NCBI GenBank assembly: GCA_964539745.1
Contig: CAZIJU010000005.1
Span: forward strand, 13,214-77,213
DNA: 64,000 bases
Direction of reading: 5' to 3'
Source: DSNY01 sp964539745
GTDB lineage: Bacteria > Pseudomonadota > Gammaproteobacteria > Burkholderiales > Burkholderiaceae_F
Both the position numbers and the translations under genes were made by a program. This document shows positions 34,411 through 42,494 of the stretch, one piece after another. The notes under the pieces are model-generated. The model ran no database searches. It saw only the letters and a program-made list of their open reading frames with translations, and had not been told where the DNA came from. Numbering within the stretch: the stretch's first letter is position 1; the number at the start of each line of letters is the position of its first letter.

Positions 34411-35418
34411 ATGGCTGAGACCTTTCTGTCACAGGACGAAGTCGACGCGCTGCTCGAAGGTGTCACCGGAGAGCCGCAGAAGCTCGAGCGCGACGAAGGC
34501 GGGGGCGGCATCCGCGACTATGACATCGCGAACCAGGAGCGGATCGTCCGCGGGCGCATGCCCACGCTGGAGATCGTCAACGAGCGCTTTGCGCGAAACC
34601 TGCGCGTCGGACTGTTCAATTTCATTCGCCGCAGCCCCGAGATGTCGGTCGGCCCGGTGCGCGTGATCAAGTACTCGGCCTTCCTGCGCGACATCGCGGT
34701 GCCAACCAACATCAACATCGTCTCGGCCGCGCCGCTGCGCGGCAACGCGCTCGTGATCTTCGACCCGAAGCTGGTGTTCGCGGTAATCGATACGCTGTTT
34801 GGCGGTACCGGAAAGCTGCATACGCGCATCGAGGGACGTGACTTCTCGCCGACCGAGAGCCGCATCATCCAGCGGCTGGTCGACGTGGCGCTCGCCGAAT
34901 ACACGAAGGCGTGGGGCGGGCTGTTCCGCTTCAAGTTCCAGCACCTGCGTTCGGAGATGCACACGCAGTTCGCCAACATCGCCACGCCGTCGGAGATCGT
35001 CGTCGCGACCACCTTCAACGTCGAGATCGGCGAGCAGAGCGGCGAGATGCACATCTGCTTCCCGTACTCGACGCTCGAGCCGATCCGCGACATCCTGTAC
35101 TCGACGGTGCAGGGCGACGGGCACGAGCCCGACCGCCGCTGGGTGCGGATGCTGACGCAGCAGGTGCAGTCGGCCGAAGTCGAGCTGACCGCCGAGTTGG
35201 CGCGCACGACGCTGACCGTCGGCGAACTGCTGAGGCTGCGCGTCGGCGATTTCATCGAGCTCCCGCTGAAAGAGGTGATCCACGCGCACGTCGACGGCGT
35301 GCCGGTGATGGAGTGCCGCTTCGGCGCGGTCAACGGCCACACCGCGATACGGATCGAGAAACTGCTGAAGTACTCGCAACACACCGACGGGCGATCCGTC
35401 GAAGGAACCGACCGATGA
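34411..35418 (+). CDS. fliM: Flagellar motor switch protein FliM
   Basis: FliM is the C-ring protein that binds CheY-P. Seen: 335 residues; the CheY-binding N-terminus LSQDEVDALLEGVTG; the middle CheC-like domain with YDIANQERIVRGRMPTLEIV, RIEGRDFSPTESRIIQRLVD; and the C-terminal SpoA domain with VELTAELARTTLTVGELLRL and GDFIELPLKE. GGAAC precedes the ATG. Its TGA overlaps the fliN ATG (ATGA), so the two are translationally coupled. Confidence 0.98.
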   Translation: MAETFLSQDEVDALLEGVTGEPQKLERDEGGGGIRDYDIANQERIVRGRMPTLEIVNERFARNLRVGLFNFIRRSPEMSVGPVRVIKYSAFLRDIAVPTNINIVSAAPLRGNALVIFDPKLVFAVIDTLFGGTGKLHTRIEGRDFSPTESRIIQRLVDVALAEYTKAWGGLFRFKFQHLRSEMHTQFANIATPSEIVVATTFNVEIGEQSGEMHICFPYSTLEPIRDILYSTVQGDGHEPDRRWVRMLTQQVQSAEVELTAELARTTLTVGELLRLRVGDFIELPLKEVIHAHVDGVPVMECRFGAVNGHTAIRIEKLLKYSQHTDGRSVEGTDR

Positions 35419-35837
35419 GCGATCAACTCGACCCCGCGCACGGCACCGGCGACGACTGGGCCGCGGCGCTCGCTGAACAAAAGGCGGCCGAGGGCTCCGT
35501 CACCGTTGACGCCGCGCAGCCCGCCAACATCTTCCAGCGTCTGACGCCCGGCGCTGCGGGGGCACCGGAAGGCGCGCAGGACATCGACCTGATCCTCGAC
35601 ATCCCGGTCAACCTGACCGTCGAGCTGGGCCGCACGAAGATCCCGATCAAGAACATCCTGCAGCTCGCGCAGGGTTCGGTGATCGAACTGGACGCGCTCG
35701 CCGGCGAGCCGATGGACGTTCTGGTCAACGGCTGCCTGATCGCGCAGGGCGAGGTCGTCGTCGTCAACGAGAAATTCGGCATCCGCTTGACCGACATCGT
35801 CACGCCGAGCGAGCGGATGCGAAGGCTGCACCGGTGA
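35415..35837 (+). CDS. fliN: Flagellar motor switch protein FliN
   Basis: FliN forms the lower C ring with FliM. Seen: 140 residues; an acidic, variable N-terminal 55 residues with DDWAAALAEQKA; then the SpoA domain: DLILDIPVNLTVELGRTKIP, NILQLAQGSVIELDALAGEP, VLVNGCLIAQGEVVVVNEKF and GIRLTDIVTPSER. The ATG at 35415 overlaps the fliM stop. Its own stop overlaps the start of fliO. Confidence 0.98.
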   Translation: MSDQLDPAHGTGDDWAAALAEQKAAEGSVTVDAAQPANIFQRLTPGAAGAPEGAQDIDLILDIPVNLTVELGRTKIPIKNILQLAQGSVIELDALAGEPMDVLVNGCLIAQGEVVVVNEKFGIRLTDIVTPSERMRRLHR

Positions 35838-36265
35838 TGCGGCGTGCGGTTGCTCGTCGGACGCCGGGCGAGGCGCGCGGGCCTACGCTCGCCGCGCTTG
35901 CCGCGCTCGTCCTACCCGCGGCCGCCCGCGCGCAGACCGCCGCGGCCGGCGCTGAGGGTCCGTCGCTCGCGCCGATGCTCGTCGCGCTCGTCTTCGTCCT
36001 GGCGCTGATTCCCGTGTCGATGTGGCTGCTGAAGCGCTTCGGCGGTGCCCAGCCGGCGGCGAGCGCCGGGCTGCGCGTCGTCGCGCAGCTTCCGCTCGGC
36101 CCGCGCGAGCGCATCGTCGTCGTCGAAGCCGGCGAACGTTGGCTGCTGCTCGGCGTCACCGCCGCGAGCATTACGCGCGTCGGCACGCTGCCCAAAGGCG
36201 ATGCGAACGCGCTCGCCAGCTCGGCGACATCGTTCGCCTCGCTGATGACGAGGCTGCAGAAGTGA
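35837..36265 (+). CDS. fliO: Flagellar export gate assembly protein FliO
   Basis: FliO is a bitopic membrane protein that helps FliP assemble. Seen: about 142 residues; an N-terminal hydrophobic stretch LAALAALVLPAAARAQ like a signal peptide; a membrane helix MLVALVFVLALIPVSMWLLK near residues 48-68; then the FliO core LRVVAQLPLGPRERIVVVEA and RWLLLGVTAASITRVGTLP. Start choice: the ATG at 35837 (shares its A with the fliN TGA); an in-frame GTG at 35834 is equally possible. Its TGA overlaps the fliP start. Confidence 0.94.
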   Translation: MRRAVARRTPGEARGPTLAALAALVLPAAARAQTAAAGAEGPSLAPMLVALVFVLALIPVSMWLLKRFGGAQPAASAGLRVVAQLPLGPRERIVVVEAGERWLLLGVTAASITRVGTLPKGDANALASSATSFASLMTRLQK

Positions 36266-37146
36266 GCGGCACGTTCCGATCCCTTCTGCCCCCCTTTACG
36301 GCCGGGGCGCTCTTTCGCGGTCCGGCGTCGCTCTGCGCGTTCGCGAGACGGAAAGCCGTCCGCAGCCTGCTGTCACTCCCCTCTTTAAAAAACGGGGGGC
36401 GGGGGCGATTTCTCGGGCTCCCCGCACTGCTGCTCCTGCTGGCGCTGAGCCACCCCGCGCTCGCCCAAACCAGCCCGATCCAGGTCACCGCCGCGCCGAG
36501 CGCCGGTGGCGGCACGACCTACTCGGTGCCGGTCCAGACGCTGCTGTTCTTCACGCTGCTCGCCTTCCTGCCGGCGGTGCTGCTGATGATGACGAGCTTC
36601 ACGCGCATCATCATCGTGCTGTCGCTGCTGCGCATGGCGCTCGGCACGCAGACGACGCCGCCGAACCAGGTGCTGATCGGGCTGGCGCTGTTCCTGACCT
36701 TCTTCGTGATGGGGCCCACGTTCGACCGCATCCACGACACGGCCTACGTGCCGTACCGCGACCAGAAACTGACCTTCGAGCAGGCGCTCGCGACCGGCTC
36801 GGCGCCGATGAGGGATTTCATGCTCAAGCACACGCGCGCCAACGATTTGGAGCTGTTTGCGCGCATGGGCCGCGTCGAAGGCGCAGACAGCGCCGACAAG
36901 CTGCCGCTGCGCGTCGTGATCCCCGCCTTCGTCACGAGCGAACTGAAGACCGCGTTCCAGATCGGCTTCATGGTCTTCATCCCGTTCCTGATCATCGACA
37001 TGGTGGTCGCCAGCGTGCTGATGTCGATGGGCATGATGATGCTGTCGCCGGTGCTGATCGCGCTGCCGTTCAAGCTGATGCTGTTCGTGCTCGCCGACGG
37101 CTGGAACCTGCTGATCGGTTCGTTGGTCGCGAGCTTCCAGATATGA
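36262..37146 (+). CDS. fliP: Flagellar export gate protein FliP, with extended N-terminus
   Basis: FliP forms the core of the export gate with FliQ and FliR. Seen: a mature part with VQTLLFFTLLAFLPAVLLMM, RIIIVLSLLRMALGTQTTPP, LTFFVMGPTFDRIHDTAYVP and C-terminal MMMLSPVLIALPFKLMLFVL; a signal-peptide-like LGLPALLLLLALSHPALAQ. The best start is GTG 36262, overlapping the fliO TGA with GAGG ten bases before, giving 294 residues; about 45 residues then precede the signal peptide, more than usual. That stretch reads through a T/A and G-rich block (TTTAAAAAACGGGGGGCGGG, about 36384-36403) resembling an inserted repeat. Confidence 0.95.
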   Translation: MSGTFRSLLPPFTAGALFRGPASLCAFARRKAVRSLLSLPSLKNGGRGRFLGLPALLLLLALSHPALAQTSPIQVTAAPSAGGGTTYSVPVQTLLFFTLLAFLPAVLLMMTSFTRIIIVLSLLRMALGTQTTPPNQVLIGLALFLTFFVMGPTFDRIHDTAYVPYRDQKLTFEQALATGSAPMRDFMLKHTRANDLELFARMGRVEGADSADKLPLRVVIPAFVTSELKTAFQIGFMVFIPFLIIDMVVASVLMSMGMMMLSPVLIALPFKLMLFVLADGWNLLIGSLVASFQI

Positions 37147-37174
37147 ACAACGCTTCGGCCAAGGCCGCTTACTT

Positions 37175-37834
37175 ATCGAGCATTACGAATCTTCGTGACA
37201 CGACCGACCGCATGGCGCTCGCATCCGTCGCCCTTCGTCATTCCGAGCCGCAACGCCGCGATTGTCATTGCGAGCCGACTCGCGGCTCTTGTCATTCCGA
37301 GCCGACTCGCGGCTGTTGTCATTCCGAGCCGAAGGCGAGGAATCTCCGCGGCTCGCAACGCCGGGATCCCTCGCGTTCGCTCGGGATGACAATGGGGAGT
37401 CATTCCAAGCCCAAGGCGAGGAATCTCGGCACCGCGCAACGCGGAGATCCCACGCATTCGCTCGGGATGACAAATCAGCGTCATCGCACGCCGGCTTGGC
37501 TTCGTCGTTGCGCACCGCAAAGCCCCCCTGTCGTTCCGAGCCGCAACGCCGCGATTGTCATTGCGAGCCGCATCGCGGCTGTTGTCATTCCGAGCCGAAT
37601 CGCGGCTGTTGTCATTCCGAGCCGAAGGCGAGGAATCTCCGCGGCTCGCAACGCCGGGATCCCTCGCGTTCGCTCGGGATGACAATGGGGAGTCATTCCA
37701 AGCCCAAGGCGAGGAATCTCGGCGCCTCGCAGCCCGGAGATCCCTCGCGTTTGCTCGGGATGACGGAACCGGTGTCCCGACGGGCGACGCGAACTTGCGT
37801 GGTTGCGGTGTCACGCGCTTGCGTAAGTCTCAAT
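37175..37834 (-). mobile_element. Composite palindromic element, copy 2 (inverted, B-to-A), fliP/fliQ junction
   Basis: End B (37175-37205, ATCGAGCATTACGAATC then CGTGACACGACC) and inverted end A (37805-37834) are the same termini as in the element at 29635, in opposite orientation. Inside are direct 27-base repeats of half units (37239-37320), full hairpins of both ATTCC/GGAAT and ATCCC/GGGAT types, and two nearly identical 150-base blocks (about 37230-37400 and 37545-37700). It separates fliP from fliQ, normally adjacent genes. A GGATTCAG arm follows at 37835-37862. Confidence 0.75.
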
Positions 37835-37876
37835 GATCCTGAATCCTGAATCCTCGATCCCAGATCGCCGGCGCCC

Positions 37877-38146
37877 ATGAACCCCCAATCCGTCATCACC
37901 CTCGGCCAGCAGGCACTGTACGTGATGCTGATGATCGCCTCGCCGATGCTGATCGCCGCACTGGTCGTCGGGCTGATCGTCTCGATCCTGCAGGCGGCCA
38001 CACAGATCAACGAGATGACGCTGTCGTTCATCCCGAAGCTCGTCGCGATCCTCGCTGCGCTGGTGATCGCCGGCCCCTGGATCATCACCTACTACGTCGA
38101 CTACGTGCGGCGTCTGTTCGAGTCGATCCCCACCGCGATCGGGTGA
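37877..38146 (+). CDS. fliQ: Flagellar export gate protein FliQ
   Basis: FliQ is a two-helix subunit of the FliPQR export gate. Seen: 89 residues; VITLGQQALYVMLMIASPML, IAALVVGLIVSILQAATQIN, the conserved EMTLSFIPKLVAILAALVIA and YVDYVRRLFESIP. Length and two membrane helices fit exactly. No ordinary ribosome site is seen: the 42 bases before the ATG are the GGATTCAG repeat and GC-rich sequence. It stands between the element at 37175 and the inverted repeat at 38146. Confidence 0.97.
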   Translation: MNPQSVITLGQQALYVMLMIASPMLIAALVVGLIVSILQAATQINEMTLSFIPKLVAILAALVIAGPWIITYYVDYVRRLFESIPTAIG

Positions 38147-38240
38147 GGATCGGGGGCCCAGGATTCAGGATTCAGCGACAGCCGCGGACGGCGCACGGCC
38201 ACAGTCAGCCAAGTCCCAGTCCCTGGATCCCGAATCCTGA
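38146..38240. repeat. GGATTCAG inverted-repeat element, fliQ/fliR junction
   Basis: Left arm CCAGGATTCAGGATTCAG (38158-38175) and right arm CTGGATCCCGAATCCTGA (38223-38240). It begins at the fliQ stop and ends exactly at the fliR ATG (TGAATG), so it occupies the whole junction and the ribosome-site position of fliR. Confidence 0.7.
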
Positions 38241-39008
38241 ATGATCACCTTCACCGCAGAACAGCTCGCCGCCTGGTACGGCGCGGTGTTCTGGCCGCTC
38301 GTGCGCGTGCTCGCGCTGTTCGCCGCGGCGCCGCTGCTCGCGCACCGCGCGATCCCGCTGCGGATCAAGGTCGGGCTGGCGCTCGCGGTGGCGGTCGTGC
38401 TGATGCCGGTCGTTGCCTCGCCGCCGATCACCGACGTGATGACCGCGCCGGGCTTCGCGCTGCTCGTGCAGAACATCCTGATCGGGCTCGTCATCGGCTT
38501 CACCGTGCGCGTGATATTCGCCGCGCTCGAGATCGCCGGCGAGCTGATCGGCCTGCAGATGGGGCTTTCGTTCGCCGGCTTCTTCAACCCCGCGACCGGG
38601 CAGGCGCAGACGCCCGTGGCGAGCTTCATGTCGCTGCTCGCGCTGCTGATGTTCGTCGCGATCGACGGGCACCTGCTGCTGATCCACGCGCTCGCCGAAA
38701 GCTTCCGGCTGTTCCCGCTTTCGTCCGGGGAGTTTGCGCTGCCGCTGACCTTCGAGCGCATCGTGCGGTTCGGCGCCGAGATGTTCGCCATCGGGCTTGC
38801 GGTCGCCTTGCCCTTCCTCGCGGTGATGCTGCTCACCAACGTCGTGCTGGGCGTGCTCGCGCGGATCGCGCCGCAACTGAACATCTTTGCCGTGGGCTTC
38901 CCGCTGACGCTGCTGGTCGGCCTGGCCGTGCTGTTCATGCTGCTGCCGTACATCGAGGCGCCGCTGCGCGCCGCGCTCGAACGCGGCGTCGGCGCGTGGG
39001 TGAACTGA
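38241..39008 (+). CDS. fliR: Flagellar export gate protein FliR
   Basis: FliR completes the FliPQR gate. Seen: 255 residues; six to seven membrane helices; YGAVFWPLVRVLALFAAAPL, HRAIPLRIKVGLALAVAVVL, the conserved GLQMGLSFAGFFNPATGQAQ and GVLARIAPQLNIFAVGFPLT. The ATG at 38241 matches the family start but is preceded directly by a repeat arm, without a Shine-Dalgarno sequence. It ends the flagellar series. Confidence 0.97.
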   Translation: MITFTAEQLAAWYGAVFWPLVRVLALFAAAPLLAHRAIPLRIKVGLALAVAVVLMPVVASPPITDVMTAPGFALLVQNILIGLVIGFTVRVIFAALEIAGELIGLQMGLSFAGFFNPATGQAQTPVASFMSLLALLMFVAIDGHLLLIHALAESFRLFPLSSGEFALPLTFERIVRFGAEMFAIGLAVALPFLAVMLLTNVVLGVLARIAPQLNIFAVGFPLTLLVGLAVLFMLLPYIEAPLRAALERGVGAWVN

Positions 39009-39092
39009 TTCGGATCGCGGATCGCGCACTCCCCGACGCGCGGGTCCGCTCGGCGAATGGCGGCCGCAGCAGACCGTGACCCGCGTGGGCGT

Positions 39093-39167
39093 CGGTCGGG
39101 GTGAGGCGCAGCCGAACCCCAACGGAACCAACCGCGTTGGGGTTCGCTTCGCTCACCCCAACCTACG
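39093..39167. repeat. Palindromic repeat, GGGGTTCGCTTCGC type
   Basis: GGTCGGGGTGAGGCGCAGCC (39094 onward) is inverted as GTTGGGGTTCGCTTCGCTCA and ACCCCAACC (39136-39165). It resembles widespread intergenic repeats of proteobacteria with GTGAGCGAAGCGAACCCC arms. It lies in the 298-base gap after fliR, where no gene is seen. Confidence 0.6.
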
Positions 39168-39306
39168 TGGTGATGGAGCGTATCCCGTCGTTGCGGCTCG
39201 GGTCCTTGGCACTTGCCAGTGGTCCCCGCGCCGCGCCTGCCGCTACATCCCCCGGCGACCCCGCCGCGGTCGTCGGGGATCCTGAGATGGGTTCTAGACT
39301 GCCCGC

Positions 39307-39978
39307 ATGGCGCTGCTGCATACGCCGGTCGGAGGGCAGTTCGCATGGCTCGCGGCCGTGCTGTTCGCGCCGATCGCGTTGTGGGCGCTCCTCAGCGTGC
39401 GCGGGCGATTCCTGCCGGACGGCGCCGCGCAGCACGCCTGGCCCGCGGGGATCGTCTGCGTCGCGTTCCTGTGGTCGCTGCCGGTCAGGTCGGCGCAGGG
39501 CGTGCAGTTCGGGCTGCTCGGCGTGGCGCTCTTCTCGCTGCTGTTCGGCCGCGCGCGCGCGATCCTCGGGCTCGTCGCGGCGCTGGCGCTGCACGCCGCG
39601 TTCACCGGCGGTGCGTGGAGCAACTTCGGTCTGAACGGTCTGCTGTTCGCCGCGTTTCCGGCCTGGATGGCCACAGCGCTGCAGCGGCAGATCGAAGCGC
39701 GGCTGCCGAAAAACCTTTTCGTGTTCATCATCGGCAACGGCTTGTTCGTCGTGCTGGCGACGACCGCGGCGGCGAGCGTGGCGCAACTGCTCGTCGCGGC
39801 CGCCTTCGCGGCGCCGGCCGCGAAGGCGCAACTCGGAGATGCCATCGGTTACGCGCTGCTGCTCGCCTGGGGCGAGGCGCTCGCCAGCGGCATGATCTTC
39901 TCGGCGCTCGTGATCTTCCGCCCGAACGTCGTGCTGACCTACCGGCAGGATCTGTATCTGCCGCGGCGCGGCCGATGA
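39307..39978 (+). CDS. CbiM-like energy-coupling membrane protein (COG3235-type)
   Basis: A 223-residue integral membrane protein with about six hydrophobic segments (LAAVLFAPIALWALLSVRGR, VAFLWSLPV, LGLVAALALHAAFTG). The NFGLNGLLFAAFPAWMATAL stretch resembles the CbiM-like permeases (S component/ECF type) predicted to take up metal or vitamin. No ATPase or T component gene is next to it, so substrate and mode are unknown. It converges with the patatin gene, 12 bases away. Confidence 0.7.
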   Translation: MALLHTPVGGQFAWLAAVLFAPIALWALLSVRGRFLPDGAAQHAWPAGIVCVAFLWSLPVRSAQGVQFGLLGVALFSLLFGRARAILGLVAALALHAAFTGGAWSNFGLNGLLFAAFPAWMATALQRQIEARLPKNLFVFIIGNGLFVVLATTAAASVAQLLVAAAFAAPAAKAQLGDAIGYALLLAWGEALASGMIFSALVIFRPNVVLTYRQDLYLPRRGR

Positions 39979-39990
39979 ATCGCCGATCTC

Positions 39991-42216
39991 TCACTGCGGC
40001 CGTCCCCAGTAGAAGTAGATCGCGCGTCCGCCGCCGAAGGTGCGGCCGAGCGCGAAGTACACCGGGCCGATCAGCGACTCCGCGCCGAAGAACAGCGACC
40101 CCGCGCGGGTGAAGTCCGACCAGCGCAGCGTCTGCCGGCGCGCGATCGCGTCCCCGGCTTCGAGCGAGAAGCCGACGTACACGGGCATCGCGATGTCGCC
40201 GAACGCATCCGAAACGTTGCGGTACACCTGCGCGCGAACCAGCGCGAAGCGCGCGCCGCTCAACTGGCCGGTCGGCGTGCCCGACAGGTTGAACAACCCG
40301 CCCAGCCGGAACGCGCCCTCCTGCGCGGCCACGCCGCCGCGCGCCGCGAGCGCCACGGTGTAGCGGCCGAAGGTCGTCGGCTTCAGCGCCTCGACCGACC
40401 ACGCGTCGCGCGCCTGTGCGCTGCCGGCCGCGACGTTGTAGCGCAGGTAGGCGAGGTTCGCGAAAAGACCGCGCCGCGGATAGTTGACCGTATCGAGCGT
40501 GTCGAGCCGCAGCTCGGCGCCGCCGGCGGTGACGAGGCTGCGCGCCGCAGGCAGCACCGGCGGGCCGATCAGCCTTGTCGTTTCGATCTGCGCGCGACCG
40601 GCGCCCACGCGCAGCGATCCGAGCCGCGGCAGCGCAAGACCGAGCGCCACGTCTGCGCGCGCGGTCGAGTTGCGGAAGCGCGCGAGCGGCTCGTCCCCGA
40701 CGAACAGATCGAAGTCCTCGCGCTGCGCCGCGAGCCGCGGCAGCACGAACCAGCGGCTGCCCGGCGCGAGCGGCTGGTACAGCTCGGTCAGCAGCCGTTG
40801 CGTGTCGCCGACCTGCACTTCGTTGCGCCATTCGGCGCCGTAGCGGTTGAGCCAGCTCCACGTGTGCGCGATCAGCAGGTTGAACGTGCTGTCGGTGTCG
40901 AAGTCGGTCTGCAGGTTGCCGCCGACGCGCAGCGCGTTGTAGCCCCACGACTTCTCGTAGGGTGTGACGATCAGCGTGCGGCGCGGGCCGTCGTCGACCA
41001 GGCTGTAGCTGACGGACTCGAAATCGCCGCGGCCGAACAGCTCCTGCACCGCACGGTCGATCTCGGCGGTCGCGAGCGGCCTGTCGAGCGGCACGTCGAT
41101 CTCGCGGCGGATCGCCTCCGGGTTGACGGTGCGCAGTCCTGCCACCTGCACGTCGGTCACCGCGACGGGCCGGTCCTCGCGCACGAGCTGCGTGCGCCGC
41201 TGCTCGAACGCGGCGTACGCGACCGTGTCGAGCGCGAGCGACGCCAGCCGGTCCGCGAGCCTGCGCGCAGCCGCTTCGCCGGCGGCGACGATCGTTTCGC
41301 TGCGCGCGAAGTCGCCGGGGCCGAAGTCCGCGAGGTCGGGCGTGATCAGGATGTCCTCGGGCGCGAGTTCGGCCAGGCTGCGTTCGACGTTCTGTTCGGT
41401 CAGGATGTTGATCACCTGCTCGGTCACCGCGAGCACGCTGGTCAGCCGCTCCTTCGGCAGCAGCGGCCTGCCGACGTTGACCGCGATCACGCGGTCCACA
41501 CCCATCTGCCGGGCGAGATCGACCGGCAGATTTCGCACCAGCCCGCCGTCGACGAGCGGCCGGCCGTCGACCTCGACCGGCGCGAACGCCGCGGGCACCG
41601 ACATCGACGCGCGCATCGCGGTGGCGAGCGCAACGTCCTTCTGCAGCACGACCAGCTTTCCGGTCGCCAAATCGGTCGCCGCGGCGGCGAACGGGATCGG
41701 CAGCTTCGAGAGATCGTTGATCTCCTTGACCGGTCCGCCGAGCGCGCGCAGAAACAGCCCCAGGTTCTGGCTGCCGACCGCTCCGCGCGGCAGCGTCAGG
41801 CCGTCGGCCTTGATGCCGAACTCGACGTTCGACAGGTTCTTGTAGTCGTCCTCCTTGCGGCGGAAGTGCAGCGACTCGCGCGGCGCGCGCAGCGAAAAAA
41901 TGTTGTTCCAGTCGGTCGTGCGGGCGAGTTCTTCGAGGTGCTGCGGCGTATACCCGGCCGCATAGCCGCCGCCGACGATCGCGCCCATGCTGGTTGCTGC
42001 GATCGCATCGATCGGCACGCGCAGCTCCTGCAGCACCTTCAGCACGCCGATGTGTGCGAACCCGCGCGCGCCGCCGCCGGAGAGCACGAGCCCGATGCGC
42101 GGGCGCTGCGAAGCGGGCTCGGTCTTCGCCGCCGGCGGCTGCGCAGCCGCCGGCAGCGCCGCCGCGGCGGCCAGCCAGGCAGCGAACAACGCACGGGCGA
42201 TCGACATGTTGCTCAT
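39991..42216 (-). CDS. Patatin-like phospholipase autotransporter (PlpD type, type Vd)
   Basis: A 741-residue exported protein. Signal peptide LFAAWLAAAAALPAAAQ; patatin domain (residues 40-330) with oxyanion loop LVLSGGGARGFAHIG, nucleophile GxSxG in IAATSMGAIVGGG and catalytic Asp in PLVDGGLVRNLPVDLA; a POTRA-like segment (about 345-425); a C-terminal beta barrel (430-741) of the bacterial surface antigen family ending GGGRAIYFYWGRPQ. This order is that of Pseudomonas PlpD, where the barrel exports the lipase. The ATG at 42216 is chosen; 42207 is also in frame. A phospholipase A1-like activity at the cell surface is expected. Confidence 0.9.
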   Translation of the reverse strand: MSNMSIARALFAAWLAAAAALPAAAQPPAAKTEPASQRPRIGLVLSGGGARGFAHIGVLKVLQELRVPIDAIAATSMGAIVGGGYAAGYTPQHLEELARTTDWNNIFSLRAPRESLHFRRKEDDYKNLSNVEFGIKADGLTLPRGAVGSQNLGLFLRALGGPVKEINDLSKLPIPFAAAATDLATGKLVVLQKDVALATAMRASMSVPAAFAPVEVDGRPLVDGGLVRNLPVDLARQMGVDRVIAVNVGRPLLPKERLTSVLAVTEQVINILTEQNVERSLAELAPEDILITPDLADFGPGDFARSETIVAAGEAAARRLADRLASLALDTVAYAAFEQRRTQLVREDRPVAVTDVQVAGLRTVNPEAIRREIDVPLDRPLATAEIDRAVQELFGRGDFESVSYSLVDDGPRRTLIVTPYEKSWGYNALRVGGNLQTDFDTDSTFNLLIAHTWSWLNRYGAEWRNEVQVGDTQRLLTELYQPLAPGSRWFVLPRLAAQREDFDLFVGDEPLARFRNSTARADVALGLALPRLGSLRVGAGRAQIETTRLIGPPVLPAARSLVTAGGAELRLDTLDTVNYPRRGLFANLAYLRYNVAAGSAQARDAWSVEALKPTTFGRYTVALAARGGVAAQEGAFRLGGLFNLSGTPTGQLSGARFALVRAQVYRNVSDAFGDIAMPVYVGFSLEAGDAIARRQTLRWSDFTRAGSLFFGAESLIGPVYFALGRTFGGGRAIYFYWGRPQ

Positions 42217-42494
42217 CGCCGAAACTTCGCCGCGCAGGCGCGCAGGTGCGAACCGACGCGATCGATCGCCGCGTCGCGGGTCGCCGGCCGCTCGCCCGCC
42301 AGGCGATCCGGTGTGACGGCGCAGCGCTTCGAAGCTGTAAATCTTTCTACTGCGCGGCCCGCTGGCGTCGTTGCGCGGTTCAACGGCGTTGTTCGCTTTC
42401 ATCGGAGAAACGGATCCAGGCACGGCCCGTCATTTTGATCGGCGCGGGGCGCCGCGGCTACACTGCCGCGACTCCCGATCAGACAATCCGCTCC

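Noticed and set aside
37143..37840. Apparent proteins rich in HSEPQRR / RGISAARN patterns in the repeat clusters
   Set aside because: They are translations of the hairpin units in several frames and recur in all clusters on both strands; no conserved fold or ribosome site.
40798..42438. Plus-strand frame opposite the patatin autotransporter
   Set aside because: Antisense shadow; the minus strand encodes a signal peptide, patatin motifs and barrel in one frame.
41994..42494. N-terminal extension of the ThDP enzyme by 167 codons
   Set aside because: The upstream part overlaps the patatin gene start and is Arg/Ala-rich; the fold begins at MTRSRTGARIL (42495).
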